Shown: positions 6,946 through 16,000 of the stretch, one piece after another | Numbering within the stretch: the stretch's first letter is position 1 | Layout: each line of letters starts with the position of its first letter | Assembly: GCA_002403455.1 (NCBI GenBank) | Contig: DHHV01000014.1 | Location: 1-19,895, forward strand | DNA from: Hyphomonadaceae bacterium UBA4763 | Lineage (GTDB): Bacteria > Pseudomonadota > Alphaproteobacteria > Caulobacterales > Aquidulcibacteraceae | Direction: 5' to 3' | DNA: 19,895 nucleotides | The notes under the pieces: model-generated | The model's database searches: none | Told to the model about the DNA's origin: nothing | The model's input: the letters and a program-made list of their open reading frames with translations, nothing else | Made by a program: the position numbers and the translations under genes

Positions 6946-6977
6946 CGAATCAGAAACACGCTCGCGTTCCTGATTCG
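6946..6977. repeat. 32-bp near-perfect palindrome between trmB and the SpoU gene
   Basis: CGAATCAGAAACACG (6946-6960) pairs with CGCGTTCCTGATTCG (6963-6977) at 13 of 15 positions around a 2-base centre. An 8-bp direct repeat, AATCATGT, flanks it at 6937-6944 and 6996-7003. It could be a dispersed palindromic repeat, an RNA hairpin in the trmB 3' region, or a miniature insertion with a target duplication. There is no T-run for an intrinsic terminator. Confidence 0.5.
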
Positions 6978-7004
6978 AACCAATCGGGCCGTCCAAATCA
7001 TGTA

Positions 7005-7054
7005 TGACTTGGCTTTTTACGCGCCTCGTCCGTTGACGAGAATCGGTTAAGTCA
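7005..7054 (+). promoter_or_regulatory. nested stem-loop just before the SpoU methyltransferase start
   Basis: TGACTT (7005-7010) pairs with AAGTCA (7049-7054), and the following bases can extend the stem with G-U pairs. Inside it, CTCGTC (7025-7030) pairs with GACGAG (7035-7040) around CGTT. The outer stem ends six bases before the ATG at 7060 and takes up the A of AAGGG (7054-7058), the only ribosome-site-like sequence there, so it could limit initiation. It could also be incidental. Confidence 0.3.
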
Positions 7055-7059
7055 AGGGC

Positions 7060-7632
7060 ATGCGTGGGTACTTTGCCGTCGGCGCCGAGGAAATGTCAAA
7101 GCCGATGAATTTCGGCGCCATGTTGCGCACGGCGCACGCCTTCGGCGCGAGCTTTGCGTTCATGGTGCGGCCGTTTTGGCGGCTGCGCGAGGCCTATCGC
7201 GCCGACACGTCGCATTCAGCGGCGCATATTCCGTTATTTGAGTTTGCCGACGCGCGCGCTTTGGCGCTGCCCAAAGGGTGCCGATTGATCGGGGTCGAAT
7301 TGCTCGATGAGGCGATCGACTTGCCGCGCTTTCAGCACCCCTTGGCGGCGGCCTATGTGTTTGGCCGCGAAAAAGGCTCCTTGTCGGCCGACATGCTGGC
7401 GCGTTGCGATCGCGTCGTCAAAATCCCGACGCGTTTTTCGCTGAATGTGTCGGTCGCCGCCGCCTTGGTCATGTATGACCGGATGCTGGCTTTGGGCGGC
7501 TTTGGCGAACGCGCTTTGGGCGCTGAGATCGCGGCGGGCATGACGGCCGCCGGGGCGCTCCCGCGCGCTTATCGCGCTGATGTCGGATTGGAAGAACCGG
7601 ATGATCCGCCTGCCGAAGGCGAAAACGGTTAA
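7060..7632 (+). CDS. TrmH/SpoU family RNA 2'-O-methyltransferase
   Basis: SPOUT-class (knotted) SAM-dependent methyltransferase predicted to 2'-O-methylate a ribose in tRNA or rRNA. All three SPOUT motifs are present in 190 residues: NFGAMLRTAHAFGASFAF (17-34), AAYVFGREKGSLSADML (97-113) and VKIPTRFSLNVSVAAALVMY (120-139). The start MRGYFAVGAE matches a compact SpoU subgroup that lacks an extra N-terminal substrate-binding domain, so the ATG at 7060 is kept although its AAGGG is only one base away. Which RNA is modified cannot be told. It follows metK and trmB, giving a small methylation-themed cluster, and its stop shares the palindrome TTAA with the stop of the opposing gene. Confidence 0.88.
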   Translation: MRGYFAVGAEEMSKPMNFGAMLRTAHAFGASFAFMVRPFWRLREAYRADTSHSAAHIPLFEFADARALALPKGCRLIGVELLDEAIDLPRFQHPLAAAYVFGREKGSLSADMLARCDRVVKIPTRFSLNVSVAAALVMYDRMLALGGFGERALGAEIAAGMTAAGALPRAYRADVGLEEPDDPPAEGENG

Positions 7633-8024
7633 GGCCGAATGCGTGTTTTGCGCGGTTTTTTGGGCGAGGTGGCTGTTGCCACGGCGATCGCGCGCGCTTG
7701 CCGCACCAGCGCGCAGGCAAGCGCGGGGTCGTCCCATGCGGGCGCTGGGATTTTCCAATAGGACATGGCAATTGGGCGGTTATCGCTGGGCCGGATCCAA
7801 ATAAACGGACCGGTTGACCCCATCCCTTCCAAGCGCGCAGCAAAAGCCGCATCCGCCTTCAAATACAACGCCTCATTGGCAATCAGCCCGGCCATTTTGC
7901 CATCCAGATAAAGACCGGCGCCGCCAAACATCCGTTTGATGCGAATCTCGCCCGCGCCAGCCAATAATGCCGCGAGGCTCTGTTCAAAGCTCCCCGGCCG
8001 GGCCGCTTCGGCGGGCGCCGTCAC
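7629..8024 (-). CDS. TfoX/Sxy N-terminal domain protein
   Basis: Small cytoplasmic protein with a TfoX N-terminal domain: RIKRMFGGAGLYLDGKMAGL followed by ANEALYLKAD and a PIAMSYWKIPAPAWDD segment. Only this domain is present; the C-terminal TfoX helix-hairpin region of competence regulators is absent, so a role in competence should not be assumed. The C-terminus is basic (SPKKPRKTRIRP). The GTG at 8024 overlaps the sufA stop as GTGA, a classic translational-coupling junction, giving 131 residues. A TTG at 8066 would extend it by 14 residues over sufA and is less likely. It forms an operon with the sufA-type gene upstream. The function is unknown. Confidence 0.82.
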   Translation of the reverse strand: MTAPAEAARPGSFEQSLAALLAGAGEIRIKRMFGGAGLYLDGKMAGLIANEALYLKADAAFAARLEGMGSTGPFIWIRPSDNRPIAMSYWKIPAPAWDDPALACALVRQARAIAVATATSPKKPRKTRIRP

Positions 8025-8374
8025 ATCGCCGCCGGGGTTATCGATACGCTTTCCCCGCAGCCGCAAGCGTCGGTCTGATTGGGGTTCTTGAACACAAAGC
8101 GCGAGGAGAGCTTGCCGGCCTCGTAATCGATCTCGGCGCCCAGCAAGAACAACACGGCCGAAGCGGCAATGACGATCCGCACGCCTTTGTCCTCAATGAC
8201 TTCGTCGAAGCGCTCCGGCGCATCGGCATAGTCCATGACATATTCCATGCCGGCGCAGCCGCCTTTGGTTACGCCTACCCGCAAAAACGGCTTGTCTGAG
8301 GCCTGCATGATCGCCTTGACGCGATCGGCCGCAGCCGGAGTGAGCGAAACGATTTGGGCGCGCGACGTCAACAT
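8021..8374 (-). CDS. sufA: iron-sulfur cluster carrier, SufA/IscA (HesB) family
   Basis: A-type carrier that holds and passes on [Fe-S] clusters to apoproteins. In 117 residues it has the three cysteines of the family: C40 in GGCAGMEY and C104/C106 in ACGCGES near the C-terminus. LTPAAADRVKAIM at the start and FVFKNPNQTDACGCGES are typical of alphaproteobacterial SufA. The rest of the suf operon (sufBCDS) is not here, so this copy stands apart with a TfoX-domain gene downstream. It could equally be named ErpA or IscA by function; the symbol reflects sequence style only. The ATG at 8374 lacks a strong ribosome site. The 204 bp upstream should hold its promoter. Confidence 0.85.
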   Translation of the reverse strand: MLTSRAQIVSLTPAAADRVKAIMQASDKPFLRVGVTKGGCAGMEYVMDYADAPERFDEVIEDKGVRIVIAASAVLFLLGAEIDYEAGKLSSRFVFKNPNQTDACGCGESVSITPAAM

Positions 8375-8473
8375 GGCGCAGAAATAAGCGTTTGCGCCGC
8401 TCCGCGCAAGCCTCCTTCACGAAGGCCGGCGCGCTTTACGGATAAGGCGACGGACCAAGCGATTTTGAATAAA

Positions 8474-8520
8474 GCCTAGGCATGTTGCCTGCCAAGTCTT
8501 ATCTTGGCAGCGCGCCCAGG
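8474..8520. terminator. two-part stem-loop between acs and sufA (possible terminator)
   Basis: CTGCCAAG (8489-8496) and CTTGGCAG (8503-8510) form a perfect 8-bp stem with a 6-base loop. Around it GCCTAGG (8474-8480) and CCCAGGC (8514-8520) can form an outer stem with one mismatch. It lies about 60 bp past the acs stop on the minus strand. On that strand it is followed by TTTATTC, not a clean T-run, so termination is plausible but not certain. Confidence 0.4.
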
Positions 8521-8578
8521 CTGTAAGATATTGGAATTGATCAAAACCAGAAGAATTTCGGGCTCCACCGCCAAGAAG

Positions 8579-10549
8579 TCATCCAACGCGTTGTTGATTT
8601 GATCCGCTGGCTCGATTCGCAACCAAGTCATCGACTACCGTCGGATCGGCCAAGGTCGAGACATCGCCAAGATTGCCAAGGTCGTTTTCGGCGATCTTGC
8701 GCAAGATGCGGCGCATGATCTTGCCGGAGCGGGTTTTCGGCAGGCCCGGGGCGAATTGAATGACGTCGGGCGTGGCGATTGGGCCGATCTCCTGGCGGAC
8801 CCAGGCGGTGAGGTTCTTGCGCAGCTCGTCGCTGGGCTGCTCGCTCGATTTCAGCGTCACATAGCAATAAATGCCCTGGCCCTTGAGGTCATGTGGGAAG
8901 CCGACCACGGCCGCCTCGGCGACCTTCGGATGGGCGACCAGCGCCGATTCGACCTCCGCCGTGCCCATGCGGTGGCCCGAGACGTTGATGACGTCATCGA
9001 CCCGGCCGGTGATCCAATAATAGCCGTCCTCATCGCGCTTGCAGCCATCGCCGGTGAAATATTTGCCCGGATAGGTGCGGAAATAGGTGTCGATGAAGCG
9101 CGGATGATCGCCATAGACGCTGCGGGCTTGGCCGGGCCAGGAATCGGTCAGGCATAGATTGCCCTCGGCGACGCCCGCCAATTCAGCCCCATTGGCGTCG
9201 ACCAGCATCGGAAAAACGCCCGGCAGCGGGGTCGTCGCCGATCCGGGCTTGAGGGCGGTGGCGCCCGGCAATGGGGAAATCAAAATGCCGCCGGTCTCGG
9301 TTTGCCACCAGGTGTCAACGATCGGGCAGCGATGATCGCCGACGACGCGGTGATACCACAGCCAGGCTTCCGGATTAATCGGTTCGCCGACCGAGCCCAA
9401 TAGCCGCAAGGAGCGGCGGTTGGAGAATTCCGTCACCCAGCGCTCGCCCTCGCGCATCAGCGCGCGGATCGCTGTCGGCGCGGTGTAGAAGATGTTGACC
9501 TGGTGCTTGTCGATCACCTGCCAAAACCGCGCCGGCGAGGGGTAATTCGGCACGCCTTCGAACATGACGCTGGTCGCCGCATTGGCGAGCGGCCCATAGA
9601 TGATATAGGTGTGCCCGGTCACCCAGCCGACATCGGCCGAGCACCAGAACACCTCGCCCGGTTTGTAGTCGAAGACGAATTGGTGGGTATAGGCCGCCCA
9701 GACCAAATAACCGCCGGTGGTGTGCAAGACGCCTTTCGGCTTGCCGGTCGAGCCGGAGGTATAGAGGATGAACAGCGGGTCCTCGGCGTTCATCTCCTCG
9801 CACGGGCAATCGGGCCAAGCCTTGGCGGCTTCTTCCTCATAGCGGAAATCGCGGCCGGGCTGCAGATGCGCGTCGACCCCGGTGCGGGTGACGACGAGGA
9901 CGGTCTCGACCGACGGGCAGCGGCGCAAAGCCTCGTCGACATTGGCTTTCAGCGGCACGCGTTTGCCGCCGCGCATGCCTTCATCGGCGGTGACGACCAG
10001 CTTGGAATCGCAATCATTGATGCGCCCGGCCAGCGAATCCGGCGAAAAGCCGCCAAACACCACCGAGTGGATCGCGCCGATCCGCGCGCAAGCCAGCATG
10101 GCGAAGGCCGCTTCCGGGATCATTGGCAGATAAATCGTGACGCGATCGCCTTTTTTGACGCCATGGCTTTTCAGCACATTGGCGAACAGGCAGACTTCGG
10201 CGTGCAATTGCCGATAGGTGATCTTGCGATTGGCGGCCGGATCATCGCCTTCCCAGATTAGCGCGACTTCATCGCCCTTGCGGGCTAAATGCCGGTCGAT
10301 GCAATTATAAGCGACATTGAGGACGCCGTCGTGAAACCAGCGAATGCGGAAATGGTCCGGATCAAAGCTGACGTCGCGGACGGCTTCGGCCGAATAGGGC
10401 TTGAACCAGTCGAGGCGGCGGCCCTGATCGCGCCAAAAGGCGCTGGGGTCTTGCATCGCGTCTTGGCTCATGCGCGCAAATTTCGTTGCGTTGACATAAG
10501 CGCGCTGGTTCCATTCCGGCGGCACGGCAAACAAATTGGTCTCCGTCAT
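8579..10549 (-). CDS. acs: acetyl-CoA synthetase (AMP-forming)
   Basis: Activates acetate to acetyl-CoA through an acetyl-AMP intermediate, the high-affinity route for acetate assimilation in the cytoplasm. The 656 residues match the usual ~650. YTSGSTGKPKGVLHTTGG (263-280) is the AMP-binding P-loop; VDTWWQTETGG (411-421) includes the tryptophan that shapes the acetate pocket (W414-W415 region); TGRVDDVINVSGHRMGTAEV (514-533) is the hinge; PKTRSGKIMRR (604-614) contains K610, the lysine whose acetylation switches off relatives such as Salmonella Acs (K609). GGAGGA precedes the ATG. It follows the porin gene by 116 bp on the same strand and lies in the same cluster as a CrbS/CrbR-like system and a symporter, which supports acetate as substrate. 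Confidence 0.97.
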   Translation of the reverse strand: MTETNLFAVPPEWNQRAYVNATKFARMSQDAMQDPSAFWRDQGRRLDWFKPYSAEAVRDVSFDPDHFRIRWFHDGVLNVAYNCIDRHLARKGDEVALIWEGDDPAANRKITYRQLHAEVCLFANVLKSHGVKKGDRVTIYLPMIPEAAFAMLACARIGAIHSVVFGGFSPDSLAGRINDCDSKLVVTADEGMRGGKRVPLKANVDEALRRCPSVETVLVVTRTGVDAHLQPGRDFRYEEEAAKAWPDCPCEEMNAEDPLFILYTSGSTGKPKGVLHTTGGYLVWAAYTHQFVFDYKPGEVFWCSADVGWVTGHTYIIYGPLANAATSVMFEGVPNYPSPARFWQVIDKHQVNIFYTAPTAIRALMREGERWVTEFSNRRSLRLLGSVGEPINPEAWLWYHRVVGDHRCPIVDTWWQTETGGILISPLPGATALKPGSATTPLPGVFPMLVDANGAELAGVAEGNLCLTDSWPGQARSVYGDHPRFIDTYFRTYPGKYFTGDGCKRDEDGYYWITGRVDDVINVSGHRMGTAEVESALVAHPKVAEAAVVGFPHDLKGQGIYCYVTLKSSEQPSDELRKNLTAWVRQEIGPIATPDVIQFAPGLPKTRSGKIMRRILRKIAENDLGNLGDVSTLADPTVVDDLVANRASGSNQQRVG

Positions 10550-10665
10550 CGGCGTTCCTCCATCGGTCGCGGGGGTAAAACCGCGATGGTTTATGCGTTG
10601 TTGTGCGCAATCTATCCGAAAACGCCCCGATTGACCCTTGCGACATTGGTCGGCGGCGTCGGTTT

Positions 10666-12093
10666 TTAATAGGTGTATTTCGCCGTAAACTGGCCGCGGA
10701 TCAAATTGCCTTCCAAGCCGCCAACCAATTGCCGCTCGGCGAAACGGCCCTCGACGCCAATATTGAAATTGGTAAATGGCGACCAGAACAGATTGCCAAA
10801 CACCGAATAAACGAGATCGTTCGACAACGCCCCTTGCGCCGGGTTGTTAAAGACGTTCTGCGCCGAGAAGGAGAGCGTCGAGCGCCATTTCGGCGCCCAG
10901 ACATGCCGATAGGCGATGAACCCACCCACCAGCGCGATGGGATCAAGGTCGGAAGCCTCGGGAAGGCCGCTGCCCGGCGCGATGGCGCCTGGCAAGGTAA
11001 CGACGGCGTCCGGGGCGACGCCAAGGCCGACATAGCGGCCAATGCCGCGCCCGCCGATCGCGCCGAAATTGATCTGGTCCTTGCCGATCGCCCATTTGCC
11101 CTGGGCGTTAAAGCCCCAGCCAATGCCGGCCTTGCTGATCTCTGCGCCCGCATCCGAGGAGAGCACGCTGAACACGCTGGAGACCGCATAGGTCAGCGGG
11201 CCGGCTTTGCCGTCATAACGGGCGATCAAATCGGGGATGAATTCGTCGTCCTGGCTAACGCCCGCCGCGCCGCCGAACACCGAAACGGTCGTTTCCGGAT
11301 TTTCGAGCGCGAGCGATAATCCGTTTTTGAAGCTATAGCGCACCAAGGGCTGGCGAACGAAGGCCACGCCTTCGGTCGGACCGATGAAATCGGCGGTCTC
11401 GACGCCGAAATTCAAAGCGGGATTGAGGAACGTCGTCCAATCTTGGCCGATCGTCCAGCCGCCATATTGGATGAAGGCGCGGCGGATGGCGAAATCAAAG
11501 GCGTTGGTGAACAATTCGCTGCCATCGCCGGGCGCGCTTTGAAAGTCGCCCTCGATCAGCGTTTTCAGCGCGTTCTTGCCGATCGGCGTCGAGGTCGAGA
11601 TGATCAACCGGGTTTGCTGGGCGCTGGTGTCGAAATCGACGTCTTCTTGCGCGAGGTCATCGGCGCCGTCGGCGGCGACCGGAATGGCGTTCGGCACGTA
11701 GAAATTGCGCGCGACCGAGGTTCCCGGGATATCGCCATCGGATGTCGAGGAGATCAGCCCGTCGACTTTGACAAAGCCGTTGAATTTAATCGTCGTATTG
11801 CCGACCTTGAAGCCATCGGTCTTGGCGGCCGCGTCGACTTTGGCGGCGGTGTCGGCCCCGGTTTTTTCGAGCAGAACAAGCTTGTCGTCGGTCGCGGCGC
11901 GCTCTTGTTTGAGCGTGGCGATTTCGGCTTGCAATTGGCTGAGCTGGGCTTGCAAGGCGGCAAGGCGGGCTTCCAGATCACTGGCGCTCGGCGCGGTCTG
12001 CGCCAAAGCCGGCGCGGCAAGGCTCGCAAACACGGTCGAAACGGCCAGCATGCGCAATTTGCGCGCAGGCAAAAGCAGGGCGGTGGGCGCCAT
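10666..12093 (-). CDS. DcaP-like outer-membrane porin
   Basis: Predicted outer-membrane beta-barrel channel of the DcaP-like trimeric porin family, which passes small anionic or carboxylate solutes. Residues 1-31 form a signal peptide ending APALA before Q32. A heptad-like segment (about 36-75, SDLEARLAALQAQLSQLQAE and on) is a likely periplasmic coiled coil that trimerises the protein. The rest alternates short amphipathic strands, with FNGFVKVDGLI (first strand), QTRLIISTSTPIG and FAIRRAFIQYGGWTIGQDWT as family landmarks, and ends FTAKYTY with the aromatic C-terminal residue used by the Bam machinery. The ATG at 12093 has AGGAGG eight bases upstream; a longer in-frame start at 12210 would bury the signal peptide and is rejected. 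It lies upstream of acs and may share its transcript; it is divergent from the response regulator gene. Confidence 0.9.
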   Translation of the reverse strand: MAPTALLLPARKLRMLAVSTVFASLAAPALAQTAPSASDLEARLAALQAQLSQLQAEIATLKQERAATDDKLVLLEKTGADTAAKVDAAAKTDGFKVGNTTIKFNGFVKVDGLISSTSDGDIPGTSVARNFYVPNAIPVAADGADDLAQEDVDFDTSAQQTRLIISTSTPIGKNALKTLIEGDFQSAPGDGSELFTNAFDFAIRRAFIQYGGWTIGQDWTTFLNPALNFGVETADFIGPTEGVAFVRQPLVRYSFKNGLSLALENPETTVSVFGGAAGVSQDDEFIPDLIARYDGKAGPLTYAVSSVFSVLSSDAGAEISKAGIGWGFNAQGKWAIGKDQINFGAIGGRGIGRYVGLGVAPDAVVTLPGAIAPGSGLPEASDLDPIALVGGFIAYRHVWAPKWRSTLSFSAQNVFNNPAQGALSNDLVYSVFGNLFWSPFTNFNIGVEGRFAERQLVGGLEGNLIRGQFTAKYTY

Positions 12094-12339
12094 GATGTCA
12101 TCCTCCTCTTGGCCGCCAAGCTCCTTGTGGCGCGGTATCTCGCGCAGCTGTCGCCGGCTTGGGGCTGAAGCGCAGGTGCTGGTAAAAATGATCGCCGCGC
12201 ATCCTGGCAAAATGGCTGATAGACCAAAGGTTTACGACGAAAGCCGCAGGGCTGCGACAAAAGTCGCGTTGCTGAGGCGCGGCGATTGGGAGAAGATCGC
12301 TGCGTAAATCGGCGCGGGGGGCGGGCGAAAGTCGTGACC
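12094..12339. promoter_or_regulatory. divergent control region between porin and response regulator
   Basis: This 246-bp gap must hold promoters for the minus-strand porin (perhaps porin-acs) and the plus-strand regulator. It contains the decamer AGACCAAAGG (12221-12230), also found upstream of the symporter operon, and a perfect hairpin GCGAC-AAAA-GTCGC (12254-12267). No convincing -35/-10 pair was identified by eye. An autoregulated site for the regulator would be expected here, but no consensus is known to me. Confidence 0.4.
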
Positions 12340-12990
12340 ATGACCAGAATTATTATTGCCGACGATCATCCGCTGTTTCGCATGGCGTTGACGGAGGCCG
12401 TGCGCGGGGTCGCCAAGGGCGCCGAAATCGTCGCGGTAGAGTCGGCTGGCGCCGCTGAAGTCGCGCTGAAACAAGGATCGGCGGATCTGTTATGCCTGGA
12501 CCTGCATATGAGCGATAGCGCCGGGCTGTCGGCGCTCGTCCATTTCCGGCATGCATTTCCTGATCTTCCCGTGTTGGTGATTTCAGCAAGCGATGCGCCG
12601 GATGTGGCGCGCCGCGCCCGCGCGTTTGGGGCGGCGGGTTTTGTGTCCAAATCGGCGAACCTTGCTGATCTGCGCGCGGCGATCGCCCAAGTGCTGGAGG
12701 GCGCGGTCTGGGGCGGGGCGAGCGATGGCGAGCTCGGCGCGGTCGATCCCGACGTCATCGCCGACCGCCGCTTGGCCTCGCTAACGCCGGCGCAAATGCG
12801 CGTGCTGCAAGGCATCGCCCATGGGCTGCTCAACAAACAGATCGCTTATGAGATGAACATCACCGAAGCGACCGTCAAAGCCCATGTCACGGCGATGTTC
12901 CGCAAGCTGCACGTCATTAATCGCACGCAAGCGGTGCTGATGGCGCAGCGGCTGCTGGTGGCGGTTCCAGCGGTCGCCGAGACGGCGTGA
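12340..12990 (+). CDS. crbR: NarL/LuxR-family response regulator, CrbR-like
   Basis: DNA-binding response regulator predicted to activate acetate-use genes. The receiver domain (about 3-118) has the acidic pair D8-D9, phospho-acceptor D54 in LCLDLHM, S83 and K104 in FVSK. A LuxR/NarL helix-turn-helix spans about 146-208 (LTPAQMRVLQGIAHGLLNKQ, then AYEMNITEATVKAHVTAMFR). The 216-residue length is normal. The ATG at 12340 starts MTRIIIADDHP; the longer frame from 12286 adds 18 unrelated residues. It faces the SLC5 hybrid kinase gene with 21 bp between stops, so the pair is adjacent but not co-transcribed. CrbR/ErdR relatives of this type control acs in Vibrio and Pseudomonas; the link here rests on architecture and neighbourhood. 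Confidence 0.88.
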   Translation: MTRIIIADDHPLFRMALTEAVRGVAKGAEIVAVESAGAAEVALKQGSADLLCLDLHMSDSAGLSALVHFRHAFPDLPVLVISASDAPDVARRARAFGAAGFVSKSANLADLRAAIAQVLEGAVWGGASDGELGAVDPDVIADRRLASLTPAQMRVLQGIAHGLLNKQIAYEMNITEATVKAHVTAMFRKLHVINRTQAVLMAQRLLVAVPAVAETA

Positions 12991-13011
12991 CCATTGGCGT
13001 CGAGCGCGCGC

Positions 13012-16000
13012 CTATTCGGCGGCGATCGGGCGGACGATGCCGGCCAAAGCGTGTCGCAAATCATCAGGCGCGACGGGCTTGCGCAAAAAGATCAGATCGG
13101 CGCTGGCGACCTTGCCGGGCAAAGCAGGGTCCGGGTCGGCCGAAATGATCAAGCCGGGCGGGCGCTGGCGCCAGAGCGTGCATAGGCGCCGATAAGCAGC
13201 GAGCCCGGTGACGCCATGATCGAGCCGGTAATCGAACACCACCGCATCGGGCGGCGGCCGGCCAGCGGACTTGTCCAGCGCTTCGGCGAGCGTGCCGGCG
13301 CAGTCGACCGCCCAGCCCCAATGGGAGAGCAATTTCGCCATGCTTTCCAGCACGCAGGGCTCATTATCGAGCACAAGGACCCGCAAGCCCTTCGGCGCCA
13401 AGAACTCGCCGCGCGGCTGTTTTTCCCAGAGGTCAATGATTTCCGCGCATGGCGGCTCGGCAACGACCGGCAGGCGGATCGAAAAGGCGCTGCCGCGCCC
13501 GACCTGTGAGCGCACGCGCACTTGCAGGCCCAGCAAATCACTGATCCGGCGCACGATGGCGAGCCCAAGGCCGAGGCCTTGCGGCCCGTCATTTTGGCGG
13601 CCCTGCAGGCGCTTGAATTCCTCGAACACCATTTCTTGCTGCTCGGGCGCGATGCCGGGGCCGGTATCGGCGACGATCAGCTCGATCTCTTCGCCGCGGC
13701 GCCGGCACCCGATGAGAATGCGGCCCGATGGGGTGTAGCGAATGGCGTTCGAAACGAAATTCTGAATGACGCTGAGCACCAGACCGCGATCAGAGCGCAC
13801 AAAATGCCGGCAGGGAATGAAGGAGAGGGCGAGGCCCGATTTTTCCGCGAGCAGCTCAAACTGCGTGACGACTTGCGCCAATAAATCCTGAATCGAAAAC
13901 ACCGAAAGGTTCGGTTTCAGCGCGCCGGCGTCGAGCTTGGAGATGTCGAGCAGCGAGCGCAGCAATTCATTGGCGTTGGCGATCGACGCGTCGACCTTGC
14001 CCAAGGTCTCGCGAAATTCGCCCGAGCGCGGGCCATGTTCGGCCAGGCTTGCGGCAAAAAGCCGCGCCGCGTTCAGCGGCTGCAAAAGGTCATGGCTGGC
14101 GGCGGCCAAAAAGCGCGATTTGGTGCGGGTGGCGGCCTCGGCGGCGAGGCGGGCTTTGGCGAGTTCGGCAGTGCGCTCGGCGACGCGGGTTTCCAGCGCG
14201 TCATTGCTGGCTTTCAGCGCCGCTTTGCTTTGCAAAAGCGCCGCCTCGATCTCTTTGTAATGGGTGACATCGGTGAAGGTGGTGACATAGCCGCCATCTG
14301 GCAGCGGTCGGCCCTGGATGCGGATGACGCGGCCATCGGCGCGGCGGCGCTCATAGGCATGCACATCGCCATGGCGCAAATGCTCGAGCCGGCGCTGCAC
14401 ATAATCATCGCCCTGCTGGTCGCCCCACAGCCCGCTATGCTGGTTAAAGCGGATCAGATCGGCGATCGGGCGGCCCTGTTGCAGAAGCTCAGGAGGATAT
14501 TGAAACAAATCGGCATAGGCCTGGTTCCAGACCAGCAGACGCTGGCGCTGATCCACCGCGCTGATCCCTTCGGGAATATTGGCGAAGGTGATTTCGAGCA
14601 GATTGCGATTGGACTGGATTTGCCGGGCGGTTTGCTCGAGCAACGCTTCGGCCTCGCGATTGGGGACCGGCGAGCGCGACAATAACCGCCGCACCAGCAC
14701 CCGCGCGGTCGAGGCGCCCAAGGAGCGCGACAAGAACCGCTCGACATGGGCAAGGAGATCAGGCGAGACGAAATCGCCATCGGCGGGCGCCCCGCGCTTG
14801 TCCTTGGCAAAGCCCTGAAAGGCTTCCGCAGCGCCGTCTTGGCCGATCACGCGGGCGACGAGGTCGCGCAGATCAATGACGCGGGCGCGGCGCTCCAGCC
14901 CTTGCCAGGCGTGCAGCGAGGCGCGCGCGTCGGTGCGCACGAAAGAGCGCGCAAAGGCCCGCTCGCTCAACGTGTCTTTGGCCAGCACCGAGCCAAGGAA
15001 CAGCGCCAGGCAATTGGCGCTGAGCGCCAGCGCGCAGGCGATGGTGAACGGGTCCCAGGCGGTCGCCGCGGCGATCGCGGTCAGCCCCTGGTCAACGATC
15101 TGGCGCCAGGCCGGCGCCATGGCGGGCGCGGCGATCAACGCCAGCCAAACAGCAAAGCCGACGATCAACCCGGCGATCGCGCCAGCGGTGCGGGCCCGCT
15201 CCCAATAAAGCGCGGCGAGGATGAGCGGAGCAAATTGCGCGACACCGGCAAAAGCAATCAGGCCGACATCGGCCAACAGCGTCGATTGCGGGATCGCCCA
15301 GGCGAAGATTGCGGCGATCGCCAACAAGGTCGCAATGGTCAGGCGCCGCGTCAGCAATAACATCGCCGCCAAATGGCGCGGCGGTTCGGACTGCACCCGA
15401 AACAACAGCGGCCCGACCAGGTCATTGGCGACCATGCGCGAAATCGCGATCGAGGCGACGATCACCATGGCGGTCGCGGCCGACACCCCGCCCAAAAACG
15501 CCAGCGCCGCCAGCCACGGCGCGCCATGCGCCAGGGGCAAAGCAATGACAAATTGATCCGGCGCCGGTCGCGTCGGCAACAGCATCAGGCCGGCGGTGGT
15601 GATGGGCAGCACCGCCAAGGCGAACACGGTCAGGTAAGCCGGGAACCATTTGCGGGCGATTTCAAGATCGTCGCTGTCTTCGCATTCGCAGACCAGCATG
15701 TGAAATTGCCGCGGCAGGCACAATCCAGCGGCGGCGGCGAGCAAGGTCAGCATCCAAAAGCGGTCGTCGAACCCATCAACGCTAAAGGCGGCGCTGAGCG
15801 CGCCAATGCCGGCTTCCGCAGCGATCGGGTGGATGGCCAGCAGGTAAAACGCAAAAAAGGCGATCGCCGTCAGCGCGGTGATTTTGACGATCGATTCGAT
15901 CGCGATGGCGTAGACGAGGCCGCGATTGCCCTTGGTGGCGTCGGCGCTGCGCGCGCCGAACAAAATGGCGAAACAGGCCAGCGCAAGCGTGGTGATGATA

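Noticed and set aside
8025..8066. TTG start for the TfoX-domain gene at 8066
   Set aside because: It would overlap sufA by 46 bp; the GTG at 8024 forms a standard GTGA junction.
12094..12210. N-terminal extension of the porin to 12210
   Set aside because: It would place 39 residues before a clear signal peptide; AGGAGG precedes the ATG at 12093.
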